64,000 nucleotides of DNA from Microvelia longipes (Eukaryota > Arthropoda > Insecta > Hemiptera > Veliidae): NCBI GenBank assembly GCA_018340805.1, contig JACMZG010000008.1, positions 81,004,444 through 81,068,443 on the forward strand, written 5' to 3'. The position numbers and the translations under genes were made by a program. The notes beneath the pieces are model-generated. The model was not told the DNA's origin. It was given only the letters and a program-made list of their open reading frames with translations, and made no database searches. Of the stretch, positions 1 to 11,165 are shown piece after piece. Position 1 is the first letter of the stretch, and each line of letters starts with the position of its first letter.

Positions 1-699
1 TCAGTAGTATGAATGTAAGAAGTTAAATTGAAAATAAAATTCGATCGGAAAAACGTGTAAATGATCTTGAAATTAACCACAAGGGCGCTTACAGCATTAA
101 TTAAACAATTGATAACGAACCAATTTTCAATTAATTAAATTACGTATTTAACGTAAAAAAGTAAACAAAACAGGTCCATTTTCAAAACACACGTTTTTCA
201 CCCAATTTTTTACACTTGTAACTTAATAATACGAACGTAAAACAACTTGATGGCTATGTGACGTTTAATAATTGGTAATAATCTTTAAATAGTTACTAAT
301 AATTAAATAATCAATTAATTTTTTTTAACAATCATGTTTGTAAATATTTAAAAAAAAAATTAAGATGGAGAGTTAACTTAACTCGAGGTAGTAAACGGAT
401 AAATTTTCAGTATAAGTTTTAAATTCATTAAATTCAAATTAATTTTAAATAAAAACGTATTAAAAAAATATAATAAAGATTATGAAATTTTATGTAATTT
501 TAATAAAAAATACATCGTTATTAGTCTTATCAGCTTTTTAGGTCAGAGTCAATATTTTTTTTAAGTTTGGTTCTAAACATTTAAAAAATATTCTAAATTA
601 TAGATACATTAATGTAAAAATATATTAGCTTAAACCAATTATGAATTAAATTTTACATAAATAAAATGGGGAACGTATTTCATAAAAAAAAATTTATTT

Positions 700-823
700 G
701 TTTCGTGATATCAAGATGGCGGAGAGGGGTATAGGTTAAATAAAAAGGGAGACACCGGTCTGGCTTCGTCAGTCGGCCTTCAGCTTCCCATTGCCAGAGC
801 GTAATGTCCGATGCAAGATGACA
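700..823 (+). promoter_or_regulatory. probable core promoter and first exon of an unidentified plus-strand gene
   Basis: CAAGATGGCGG at 712-722 matches the AAGATGGCGG element bound by YY1/Pho-type factors and common at housekeeping promoters. About 47 bases on, TCAGT at 769-773 matches the insect initiator and is followed by a locally GC-rich leader. Three ATGs follow (804, 811, 818). The first opens a five-codon ORF whose TGA overlaps the third ATG (ATGA). The third has A at -3 and reads ATG ACA before a consensus donor, gtaagt at 824. This looks like a short first exon of a constitutive gene pointing right, toward the sequence gap. That is inference from motif order only. Confidence 0.5.
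818..823 (+). CDS. candidate start codon exon fragment (Met-Thr) of the plus-strand gene
   Basis: ATG ACA directly before gtaagt. It was chosen over the ATGs at 804 and 811 because only this frame joins to the open frame at 3055-3106; the 811 frame would hit a stop seven codons into that exon. Confidence 0.25.
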
Positions 824-1648
824 GTAAGTTTAAAATTTTCATTTTGTAATTCGTTTTAATCCATATTCCTTTTCAATTTATTTAAAGCTTTTAACTTAAG
901 ATCATTAAATATTTTTTGCCATAATTATATAAGACAATAATCGCAATATATAAGTACGATATTATTTTACATTGAATGTTTCTGCCTTTTGAACTATTTT
1001 TATTTTCATTACCATATTCACATTATTCTCTTGCTATAAATATTAAATTACTACATAACTGCACAAATATTACTTCTTAACTATTGATAACTAATATAAT
1101 TTTAGCTCTATACTGTTAGTATTAATTTACTACGTCTTATTACTTATTCCTATTTATTACAGTTAACCAATAATCGTACTATTTAACCTATAACCAAGTC
1201 TATAACTCTGTGCTACGTAACCTAGAGTGCCTGTATTATATTACGCTATGCAGGCACTCTAACATTAATCTAATACAACGCACATATTATATTACTATTA
1301 CCTATACTGCAACTATTCTATAAACCCTCATTACTATAACAGCTAACTAAAGTCCTTTTTAAGGGATTAATTTTTTAAACAAAAGAAATATATAAACCAA
1401 GTTATGGATCTCCTATACTTACTTTGTTAGAGATGCGGGGGTTGTTAGGCAGGGGGTTTAAACTCCCCCCCTCAGTTGTCCGTGGTGACGGGAATGAACA
1501 CGGGGATTTAACCCTGAACTCATCTTTTACGGTGAAAATACCGTTGTGGTAAACAGTATGGGGTGAACTGCCCTAGCTATCCGCGTGTGGACGAAGTAAC
1601 AGACACATTTAAAAAATTTGGCAGCGTGATAGCTGTTTGCTTGCTCAA

Positions 1649-2648
1649 NNNNNNNNNNNNNNNNNNNNNNNNNNNNNNNNNNNNNNNNNNNNNNNNNNNN
1701 NNNNNNNNNNNNNNNNNNNNNNNNNNNNNNNNNNNNNNNNNNNNNNNNNNNNNNNNNNNNNNNNNNNNNNNNNNNNNNNNNNNNNNNNNNNNNNNNNNNN
1801 NNNNNNNNNNNNNNNNNNNNNNNNNNNNNNNNNNNNNNNNNNNNNNNNNNNNNNNNNNNNNNNNNNNNNNNNNNNNNNNNNNNNNNNNNNNNNNNNNNNN
1901 NNNNNNNNNNNNNNNNNNNNNNNNNNNNNNNNNNNNNNNNNNNNNNNNNNNNNNNNNNNNNNNNNNNNNNNNNNNNNNNNNNNNNNNNNNNNNNNNNNNN
2001 NNNNNNNNNNNNNNNNNNNNNNNNNNNNNNNNNNNNNNNNNNNNNNNNNNNNNNNNNNNNNNNNNNNNNNNNNNNNNNNNNNNNNNNNNNNNNNNNNNNN
2101 NNNNNNNNNNNNNNNNNNNNNNNNNNNNNNNNNNNNNNNNNNNNNNNNNNNNNNNNNNNNNNNNNNNNNNNNNNNNNNNNNNNNNNNNNNNNNNNNNNNN
2201 NNNNNNNNNNNNNNNNNNNNNNNNNNNNNNNNNNNNNNNNNNNNNNNNNNNNNNNNNNNNNNNNNNNNNNNNNNNNNNNNNNNNNNNNNNNNNNNNNNNN
2301 NNNNNNNNNNNNNNNNNNNNNNNNNNNNNNNNNNNNNNNNNNNNNNNNNNNNNNNNNNNNNNNNNNNNNNNNNNNNNNNNNNNNNNNNNNNNNNNNNNNN
2401 NNNNNNNNNNNNNNNNNNNNNNNNNNNNNNNNNNNNNNNNNNNNNNNNNNNNNNNNNNNNNNNNNNNNNNNNNNNNNNNNNNNNNNNNNNNNNNNNNNNN
2501 NNNNNNNNNNNNNNNNNNNNNNNNNNNNNNNNNNNNNNNNNNNNNNNNNNNNNNNNNNNNNNNNNNNNNNNNNNNNNNNNNNNNNNNNNNNNNNNNNNNN
2601 NNNNNNNNNNNNNNNNNNNNNNNNNNNNNNNNNNNNNNNNNNNNNNNN
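1649..2648. other. assembly gap (1,000 N)
   Basis: Exactly 1,000 N, so the length is probably a scaffolding placeholder. Open reading frames that span it are artefacts. Flanking sequence on the left (1430-1620) is locally G/C-rich and not recognised. Confidence 0.99.
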
Positions 2649-3054
2649 GCCTAAAATATTGGCCAATTGGGTTTTTGGTGATGTGTGAGTAGTTTTATGT
2701 AAGTATTTAATTAAATATATAAGTTCAAAAACTTATAATCAAGGTAGGCAATTTTACGGTTAAAATGCTTCCTTGATGAATATTCAGGTTTTACCTCAAG
2801 AACTCAGTATCTAAATCATTATTAATAATGTCTCTTTGAATCACATTAATGTTAAGTTTTTTAAAATTTTTCATTGTCTATTTGTGGCATATTAGTATTC
2901 TTTTTGACTTTATTGTCGATATTTCAATTTTCCAAAACAAAAACTCAGTATTTGGCAAATGAAGATCTATAAATATTAATTAACTGATTATAGGGGAGGG
3001 TAGCTCTTTTTAATTTAATCCGATGTTATTAATGATACTTTTTTTTTAATTCAG

Positions 3055-3106
3055 GAAAATGTTTACGAATTTGTTAAAAGTTTAAAAATTTTTTATGTTG
3101 ATCCAG
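3055..3106 (+). CDS. candidate second exon of the plus-strand gene
   Basis: A strong acceptor (nine T then aattcag) precedes a 52-nt open stretch that reads ENVYEFVKSLKIFYVDP, ending before gtagtg at 3107. Joined to the exon ending at 823 (ATG ACA), the frame is kept and the product would begin MTENVYEFVKSLKIFYVDP. The open frame also runs on past the donor for about 40 residues to a TAG near 3230, so this could be a last exon instead. I do not recognise the protein. The intervening intron would contain the 1,000-base gap. Confidence 0.3.
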
Positions 3107-3389
3107 GTAGTGTGCCTTTGATGAATAAATATGTAGTAATATTAGTTTTATCCGATGTTATGATTTTAATCCATTGCCTATATAGTTTTTTGATTATTCT
3201 CCTTTGTAATTATAAAAATACTGCGTAGCCTTCATCTTTAATGAGATGATACTGTCGACCCAAGACCGTTGGTTAAATGTGGGCCTTTTTTCTTTACTTC
3301 TTCATTGAATCTTTTTCAATCTTAACATATCGGATCCCTCCTCAATTATGGCCTTATTTTATATATGTTTAGAAGTTGTTTTAATATTT

Positions 3390-5770
3390 AGCACCTGAAC
3401 GGATGATATGCAGAGGGTTGTATGATTTGTGCAGCCTGGTGTTGTTTGATGTGTGGCATGCCGGGTTGATTGATGTAAGCAGCAGGGCTTGGCTGGGTTG
3501 TTTGATGTGCAGCCGAAGGTTGATGATGTGCATGTAAGGGTTGTTTGATGGTGCTGCCGGGAGCTGCTTATTTTAAGGGGAGGGGTAAACATGTGTTTTG
3601 GGGTTTTAAGAGTCAGTTGTTTTGCGGGGTTAGAGTCCGAAGTTTTTGCGGTTAGAGTCAGTGTTTGTTGGTTAGAGTCCAGTGTTTGTGGTTAGAGTCA
3701 GTGTTTGCGGGGTAGATACTCAACTTCTTTATTACAATTATAATAATATGTACAATTCTAAATTGTTTCTAAATCTTCAACGAGTCCCGCGACGTAAGCT
3801 GTTGTTTCATTTTTATCTTCTGTTTTATAGTTAGATAATGTTAACCCTCTTATTATCTTGTCTTTACTTCTTTTAATGAGTATCCTGTGCCAACCTGTTT
3901 TAACATTATTTCAACAAATGAATCCCTGTTTTGTGTCTTGTGATTTTTGTTAGCACTATTTTTATCTTTTGAAGTTTATAATAAATACTAATTTAATTTA
4001 TTAGTTCTCATACTTATTGTTTATTATTCCGATAATTCAGGTTTTATTTTATTATCAAAAGATTTTTCTTATTTCAAATGTTTGTTCTTTTATTAATTAA
4101 ACATTTTCTTAATGGATGTACTAAGAATACTAAAAATATTAAGATAACTTGGCAATAACAAAGAAAGATCTGGGTAAAATAAATATCGAGTAAATCATAA
4201 CCCATATACAATAAAGTAATAAGAATAACAATGGTCTTGGGGTTTTCTGGGGGTTAGAGTCTAGTGTATGGGGCAGAAAGTAGCTGAGGCAGCCAGGGTT
4301 GAGATGAATGTGGCAGCCCGTGGTTGATGATGAGTGCAGCCGGGGGCTGATGATAGGGTTGGCTGGGTTGTTGATGTGGCAGCAGGTGAATTGAATAGGC
4401 TACAGTATTGCGGGGGGGGGGAGGGGTAGAGTCTGTGTTTTTGGGGTTAGAGACCAGTGTTTTGGGGTTAGAGTCAGTGTTTATGGGTTAGAGTTAGTGT
4501 TTTAAGGGGGTAAAATCAATTTTCTAAATTTATAACACAGCCAATCTACATGAAATAATAAAATAATTCTTGCCATGTTTTTTTATTTCTTGGTTTTAAT
4601 AAAGCCAGTTTTTATAAACTTTGTAGAGTTCGAATCTATATCTATTTTTTTAAGTTCAATGTTATTTAATAAGACCTAAATCAGTTAGTTGTAGAAAGGG
4701 TGGTTAAGGCTTGCTTGCATAGATAGAGACACTCAGTTGGACTAGGTCAGTTAGGGACGAGCTCTCTCAGTTTAGGTTTAGTCAGTTAGGTAATTTAGTT
4801 AGGTAGGCTAGGGACCAAGATCTTTTAAAATATAACTATTTAAGTCATCAATATGTAACATAATTATTTTCTCATTCATGTGGTTGCTTATTCACATCCT
4901 ACTTTTTACAAGTACTGTTTTATTTTTACTTAAAATAATATCAATATGCGTATTAGCTATTTTTTAGATAAAAAGCTTGTCTGTGTTATTATTAAACTTT
5001 TTTGGGGGTAAATTATATATTTGGTATTAGAGTCAGTGCATGGGGGCAGAGTTACTGAAGTCAGTTTACAACAGGTATTGCTGAAGCAAGCTGGGAGAAG
5101 AAGAATGCTGATGCCACTTTTTGTTGGGTTAGAGTCAGTGTTTGTGGGTTAGAGTCCAGTGTTGTGGGTTAGAATCAGTGTTGTGGGTTAGATTCAGTTT
5201 ATTTTCTGGGGTAAAATTAATTTTTTAATACAAAATCAAAACCAACTGTTTATTCTTTAATTTATTTTTATTTGGTTATTATATATTTATATTTTTCTTA
5301 TCCATGTATGAAAGGTATTGCCAAGTTCTCTTTTATTACTTAGTGTTTGATAAAGGTGATATTCATATTAAACATTAAATTAACAAGAACATTATGTGAT
5401 TGATTGGAACAATCTCTTATAATAAAAATAAAAAGAATCTGAGGATATCCCTTAAACAAAGAGACGATCTCTGTCAAATAAATTAGGTTTAGAACTTTTT
5501 AAGACAAAAGTACTGTTACAAAAAGTTTAGAGGAAAAACAGAAAACTCTGTTGGACTCATGTATTCATATAGTATCAAAGAACTTAAGAAGTAAAATGAA
5601 GATATGTTTTTGAATAAGCGTTTATCAGAAAACTTTAAAACATAACTATGATGAAACTGCGTCTGCGATTTGTGTAGCGAGAGAAAAATTTAGAAATGAC
5701 TTTGCACATATTATACAATGTATGAATTAGAGTCAGTGTTTTTTAGGGTTAGAGTCAGTTTATGGGGGCA
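3390..5770. repeat. degenerate G-rich minisatellites with GGTTAGAGTCAGTGTTT units
   Basis: Blocks at about 3610-3715, 4430-4510, 5125-5200 and 5725-5765 repeat an 18-21 bp unit of the form GGGTTAGAGTCAGTGTTTG. A related block at 3400-3560 and 4300-4390 repeats GTTTGATGTG-CAGCCGGG. Units differ by many one-base indels. The GGTTAG core recalls telomere repeats, but the unit is longer and the array is interspersed with AT-rich unique DNA. Confidence 0.8.
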
Positions 5771-6670
5771 GAGTTGCTGAATTTTGTCTACAAGTATCCT
5801 GGAAGAAAAATCAAGGGAGGAAGGCAGTTTATATAAATATTAAAACGGATCCTGTTAGATAGATTAAATTTCTGAAAAAGATAAGTGGGCTTCTTATTAT
5901 GAGGCATAATTATTTTTTAGCAGGTATCCAGGGGTTATTCATTTTTCTAATACACAGGTTATTAAGTTATTATAAAAAACTGTTTTGCATTATTGATGAT
6001 TATAATGATAAACACTTCAGTACTTTATTTTATTATTATTGACACCTAGGATCAATCACAAATAATTTATAAATTCTAAATGATTTCTTCCCTAAATTTT
6101 TCCTGACTTAAAATAGTTAGTTAGTAACATCATCGAAGAATTAAATTTTAACATTTATTTCTTTTCTTGGGTTATTTGCATTTTATATTTCATTATTAAT
6201 GTTGAGTCTTGAAAATTAGAAGTAACAATAGATATTTTCATTAGAGTTCGTTTATTTCTACTTATCGCACATCAAAAATTAATGACAGTAAATTTGTCAT
6301 TAAATACGTTTTAATTATGATTTAGTTATTGGTATATTGGGTAATTTTTTATGTCTAGGACTTGAATATATAGAAATCACTAGTTCAATTTTTATTCGAT
6401 ATAATTCTGACTTTTGTATTTAATTTGGTTTTAGTGGTAAAAATATTTATTATAAATATTATTATCACTAATACCTAACTGCCTTGTTTATTGAATATTA
6501 TTTTGTTCTATAGTAAATTCATGATAGTTGAGTGTAAGTGTAATATCCCATGTTGTGAGATGAATGGAGAATAAAAAGTATAAATAGATTGGTAGTGGAT
6601 TTTTTATCATATTTTTACTCTACTTCTTGGTAAAAAATATTTACCAACTATTTGTTCTTTTTATTGTAAG

Positions 6671-6715
6671 CGATGATTAAACTTTTTTTCAAAAAAAGTC
6701 CCCGTTTAATCATCG
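6671..6715. repeat. AT-rich hairpin
   Basis: CGATGATTAAAC and its exact complement GTTTAATCATCG close a loop that itself holds seven T and seven A. No further context is recognised. Confidence 0.6.
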
Positions 6716-7856
6716 TGGTGTGAATGGACCTCCTCAGAGGTGTTTGTTTAATTCTGGATAATTTGTTTACCTAATTTCATGTTTTATACATGATCTAATA
6801 AAAAATTATCTATTTTTAAATAAACAGTGAAATAATATCAGTGAAAAATATAAATAATTTTGAAAAGTAAGTCTAGTAACACAACAATTCCCAACGCACG
6901 TTTCAAATCTTTGCAATAAAGTCATGAGATTTTTTTAATTCATCAGTAAGTTATCATTAAACTTTTTATAATAGTCATGTTGCCTGTCATTAATAAAAGT
7001 TACATTGTGACAGAAATTTGTAAAAAACAATAACAAAAACATAAAATTTTATTTTCTTTGGACACTGATAAAACAACACGGCAGGTTTGTTTACAAAATA
7101 TGATAACATTTGTCAATCTTCCGTCAGTTACAGAGTGGCAACAGACATTGTTAAAATATCAGGAAAACTCTATTCTTTTTAAACATTGATTTTTGGGACT
7201 TCTCACTAGTATTTTAGGGGAGTCGGCTCACTCATTATTCTATTCCACATTTGTTTTATTTATAATCAAAGTAAATGTAAAAAAAATATAAATTTCACTG
7301 ATATTATTTTAAAGCATCTGACCGTGACGTGGTGAGGATGCTTACGGACTGTAATTAGACTTACTTTTAAAATCATTAGTTTATAATTATTTTGTATTTA
7401 CTAGTGAAATAGTTAAAGAACAATTAGTTATTTTATAAATTACTTTATCATCTTTAGAGTAATGATGTTTATCTGCTTAAACTTATTTTATTAAGAGTAA
7501 GTCTCACTATATTCTGACTAAGCAGATGCAGTGTGTGTGCCCTTTGCCTTTAAATTCCCATTCTCTTTCTTTCCCTCCTTGGCATGGGCATAGCCGGGGG
7601 GGGGAGGGGGTTCCGGCTCCCCCCCTTGGGCAAATTTTCTTTGAAAATTGGGAAAAAAATAATAAGTTGTGACGCTTCTGCTCAGTAGATATATATCGAA
7701 AAATTAAGCAAATATTGGATTGTTGTTTAGTTCAGCACTTAGAAGCATAGAAAATGACACCCTTATCGAAATTTTTTTTATCGACTGTTATTTTAACTTC
7801 CTGTTATTTATTTTACTAACCAACTCTTAAAAAAAATAAAAAATTAGGAATAGGGT

Positions 7857-8066
7857 TTAAGGGGCTGTTAAAGCCCCCTTAAACAAGTTAGTTGTTATTA
7901 TAACTCTAAACCATATGTTTACTAAACTGCGTAGGCTCTCGCGGTTATTGTCATGAAGATTTAGGTCTTCCGGTGGTGACCGCGTCAATGTAGATGAAGA
8001 ATCCGACGTTTCGCTTCCACTGTGGGAGGCATCTTCAGGGATGTAGGACATCATGGATAGAAACAC
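7857..8066 (-). mobile_element. Penelope-like terminal fragment with hammerhead ribozyme fold
   Basis: The minus strand carries CCTGAAGATGCCTCCCACAG and then GGAAGCGAAACGTCGGAT, a sequence type repeated across arthropod genomes and found at ends of Penelope-like elements, which are known to carry hammerhead motifs. A short open frame covers it, but this is most likely terminal non-coding sequence. No GIY-YIG or reverse transcriptase domain of a Penelope element is nearby. Confidence 0.5.
8001..8042 (-). ncRNA. minimal type I hammerhead ribozyme motif
   Basis: Read on the minus strand: stem I 5' strand AUCC (8042-8039), core CUGAAGA (8038-8032), stem II GCCUCC/GGAAGC with loop CACAGU and one C-A mismatch, core GAAA (8012-8009), a minimal stem III made of self-complementary ACGU, cleavage triplet GUC (8007-8005), then stem I 3' strand GGAU (8004-8001), which pairs with AUCC. 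Every conserved core base is present. Such short stem III forms in Penelope-like elements are known to act as dimers. Confidence 0.55.
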
Positions 8067-8101
8067 AATGCTCTACAAAACTGAACTGAAGATGGAGACG
8101 A

Positions 8102-8145
8102 AGCTATGATTTTTTGAAAATATGGATTTTCAAAAAATCATAGCT
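8102..8145. repeat. perfect 20-bp hairpin
   Basis: AGCTATGATTTTTTGAAAAT and its exact reverse complement flank a 4-base loop (ATGG). Confidence 0.85.
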
Positions 8146-8607
8146 CATAAACGAATAACATCAAAGCTTTAAAAATTTGGTTGGATGTTTGTATTAATCT
8201 AAGCAACTTCTGAAAAATTTGGGAGCACTTAATTTAGATTTCTTCACATTATAAAAAAATATATATTATTATTATTTTTTTTTTTATTTAAATTTTTTTA
8301 TATATATTATTTGATATTTGGAAAATCACACATACATAATTTAGCTATAACTTTGCTTGTGGGCAAATACACAAGAATGTTTTTAGTGGTTTATGTAGAC
8401 ACTGGTAAGGGGTCTTTGTGATATGATTCTTGTTAAAAAGTATACATGTCCAATATGGATATAAAAATATGGATTTTCAAAAAATCATAGCTCATAAACG
8501 AATTATATTAATGCTTTGAAAATTTTGTTGATTGCTTATCTTAAAGTAAGTAACTCCTAAAAAAATTAGGAGCTCTTAATTTAGATTTCTTCATATTATA
8601 AAAAAAT
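8120..8607 (+). repeat. direct repeat of about 145 bp
   Basis: The stretch 8120-8265 recurs, diverged, at 8465-8607. Both begin ATATGGATTTTCAAAAAATC and end TTTAGATTTCTTCA-ATTAT followed by an A run. Only the first copy has the inverted left arm that makes the hairpin. Confidence 0.75.
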
Positions 8608-9385
8608 GTTAAAATTTTCATATATTTTAAAGAAAACCTAAAATTTGGGGCCACCATTGCGTCCCCAAGGAGCGGTCATAGAGTAAAAGTGTCGAAGGGC
8701 CAAATGTAGCTCAAAGCTTGTTTGAAACAGATCCGTTCATATTTTTGCTGTAGTACAAGCGATAGGAGTAAATCCAGAAAATGAACTTTCAAATTTTGCT
8801 GTTCTATGCTGCTCGATATTAAATGTCATCTTCGAATCTCTTATGTATACTTTATGTATTTCTGACCGTAGTTTTAAAAGGGATCTTAGATAATTAGGTT
8901 CCTCAGATATTATAATTTTGTATAACATGCATGATGCATGTAGGATCATTTGGTTTTTCATATTAAGGATGTTATGTTCAATTAATTTAGGAGAAATATG
9001 TTCCTTTCTAGATGAGTAACCCCAAGCATACCTTACTCATGCATTCTGTACTTTCTGTATTTTGTAATAAAATTCATTAGATAAATGAGGACCATATACA
9101 AAGTCACGGTAATTAAAATGAGAAAGTACTAGTGCATCAGTTAGCATCCATTTTTTATCAGAGTCAATAAAGGTTTTTACAGAATACAGATATTTTAAAT
9201 AACCCCAAGCTTTGCAGCATTGTTTTATTACATGTTGTTCAAAGGTAAGATGGTTATCTATTAGGAGACCTAGATTTCTAGAACATATTACATTTTTCAT
9301 GTCAGTACCGTTTAGTTGTATTGTAGGCGTAGTTATGGATGGCAATAGTTGTCTAGACGATATGATGATTTCAGATTTGTCTGGA

Positions 9386-10435
9386 TCACGAATTGCTCAT
9401 TGCCATACTTATTTGTTGTACGTATTTGTACTTTTTTGCAGTTCGTTTGTTTATTTTGAGTCCTTGCGATACTGTCCATTGACTCAGTGCTTCAAGATCA
9501 CTCTCCAGGTCAAGTTTGATTTCATTCACAAGAGATGCCTGAGCAGATTTTTGTAGTTGTGTATCGTCAGCACATTGCCTGACCAAACACTTCTGGATGA
9601 CTTCAGGAGCACTTAGTATGTAAATTATAAAAAGCAGAGCTGCAATAGGACAACCTTGAGGTACTTCCTTCGTCACACTAAGTGGATTTGATAAGATGCC
9701 ATACAGAAGTACACGTTGAGTTCTGTTTTTAAGGAGCGATATAAACCAATCTAATGCAGTTGAATCTATTCCAATATAAATAAGTATGGCAATGAGCAGT
9801 TCGTGATTGATAAGATCAAAAGCCTTTGAGTAATCTAATAGAGCAATGACTACCATTTCACTCCTATCCAATGCCCTACACGCATCATCTATAACTTTAA
9901 GTAACGCTGAGCATGTGCTATGATATTTCCTGAATTCTGACTGGGTATCTGGCAAAATGTTATTTAAATCTAGATGTTGCTGTAGTTGAATAATAACTGC
10001 CTTTTCCGCAATTTTATGTAACACAGGTAGAATATTAATAGGTCTAGTATCATTCATACAATTAACATTGCTTTTTTTAGCTATTGGAGTTACTATAGCA
10101 GATTTCCAAGTAAGTGGCAGAATACCTTCTATTAGGGAAGAGTTAATGATATGAACAATAGGTTCGGGGTGGCAATTCATTATTATTGAAATCATTTTCC
10201 TTGATATCATGTCATATCCAGTAGCATCAGATTTAATAGATTGTATATGTTGACAAATTTCTTTGGCATCTATGGCTTTAATGGATGTAAGCTTTGAATT
10301 TAGATCTTTCTTCTGATCCATATAGTTATTTATTAAATCGGTATCAATTTTATTTCCTTGGACATCATTTATATAAAAATTGTTTAGATCATTACAGAAA
10401 AATTTGTCTTCTGGTAAGGTTGGGTTACTTTTCAT
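9386..10435 (-). CDS. non-LTR reverse transcriptase open frame (part of decayed element)
   Basis: The longest intact frame of the element, 349 residues. It covers the fingers (TPIAKKSNVN, RPINILPVL), motif A (LLDYSKAFD), motif B (VPQGCP) and motif C (QCADDTQ). Tyr to Cys at the first motif C position, together with the frameshift just after, argues that the copy is not functional. The first Met is within the domain linker and is not a true start. Confidence 0.8.
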   Translation of the reverse strand: MKSNPTLPEDKFFCNDLNNFYINDVQGNKIDTDLINNYMDQKKDLNSKLTSIKAIDAKEICQHIQSIKSDATGYDMISRKMISIIMNCHPEPIVHIINSSLIEGILPLTWKSAIVTPIAKKSNVNCMNDTRPINILPVLHKIAEKAVIIQLQQHLDLNNILPDTQSEFRKYHSTCSALLKVIDDACRALDRSEMVVIALLDYSKAFDLINHELLIAILIYIGIDSTALDWFISLLKNRTQRVLLYGILSNPLSVTKEVPQGCPIAALLFIIYILSAPEVIQKCLVRQCADDTQLQKSAQASLVNEIKLDLESDLEALSQWTVSQGLKINKRTAKKYKYVQQISMAMSNS

Positions 10436-10607
10436 TTTAATTCCTAGATGTTTATCATTCTCCAGAATGATTTGGAATTATTTCTTGTATTTTTTTGAAC
10501 CCATTTTATATAAGCAGTCTTTTCAGCTCTGATCGCCTTAGATGTTTGTTTTTTTAGGTTAATGTAATTTTCTTTTAATACTTTTTAAATATTTTTAGTT
10601 TTATTTT

Positions 10608-11165
10608 TTATCCATTTTCTGTGAGCATTATCTCGTAGTCTTTGCATTTTTCGATTACAAAAGTAATGTATGGAGGATTTTTTTTATCGTTGATATTAAT
10701 TTTTTTAATTGGGGCACAAGATTCGAATATGCCTAAAACTAGTTGATTAAATATGTTCACTTTAGCATCAATATCACTTTCTAGGTACACCTTTTGCCAG
10801 TCCATCTCCATTATTTTGTTCTTACATTCATTAATATTAAAATTAGAAAAGTCTCGAATTGTGATACTTTTTTTTGATGGTTTTTCTGGATAGATTGATA
10901 TCTCACAATCAATAAGAGAGTGATCTGATATATCATTAGCATCTCTTATGTTTACTTTTACCAGGTGGTTCCATTTAATAGGAATAGTAATGATATCAAT
11001 CAAACTCTCTGAGGAGTTAGTCACTCTTGTAGGAAGTTTTACAACTTGTATTAGTTCAAACATATTAAGTATGTTATTTAAAAAATGTACATCATGATTA
11101 TTTGAAAGGTAATTCTCATTGAGGTCACCTAATAAAATAATATCACATTTATACTTACTATTCAT
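10608..11165 (-). CDS. non-LTR endonuclease domain open frame (part of decayed element)
   Basis: 185 residues. CDIILLGDLNENYLSN carries the GD-N motif and DISDHSLIDCEI the SDH motif of exonuclease-endonuclease-phosphatase type LINE endonucleases. The frame extends upstream beyond the first Met to about 11330, where a frameshift breaks it. The N-terminal catalytic part is missing. Confidence 0.8.
   Translation of the reverse strand: MNSKYKCDIILLGDLNENYLSNNHDVHFLNNILNMFELIQVVKLPTRVTNSSESLIDIITIPIKWNHLVKVNIRDANDISDHSLIDCEISIYPEKPSKKSITIRDFSNFNINECKNKIMEMDWQKVYLESDIDAKVNIFNQLVLGIFESCAPIKKININDKKNPPYITFVIEKCKDYEIMLTENG

Noticed and set aside
1527..2692. Three long open frames across the N run
   Set aside because: They consist almost entirely of N; no real coding sequence can be inferred.
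3390..4520. True telomeric repeat tract
   Set aside because: The unit is 18-21 bp with GGTTAG only as part of it; insect TTAGG tandem repeats are not present.
7857..8066. 69-codon frame on the minus strand
   Set aside because: It overlaps the hammerhead-bearing repeat end and is better explained as non-coding repeat sequence.
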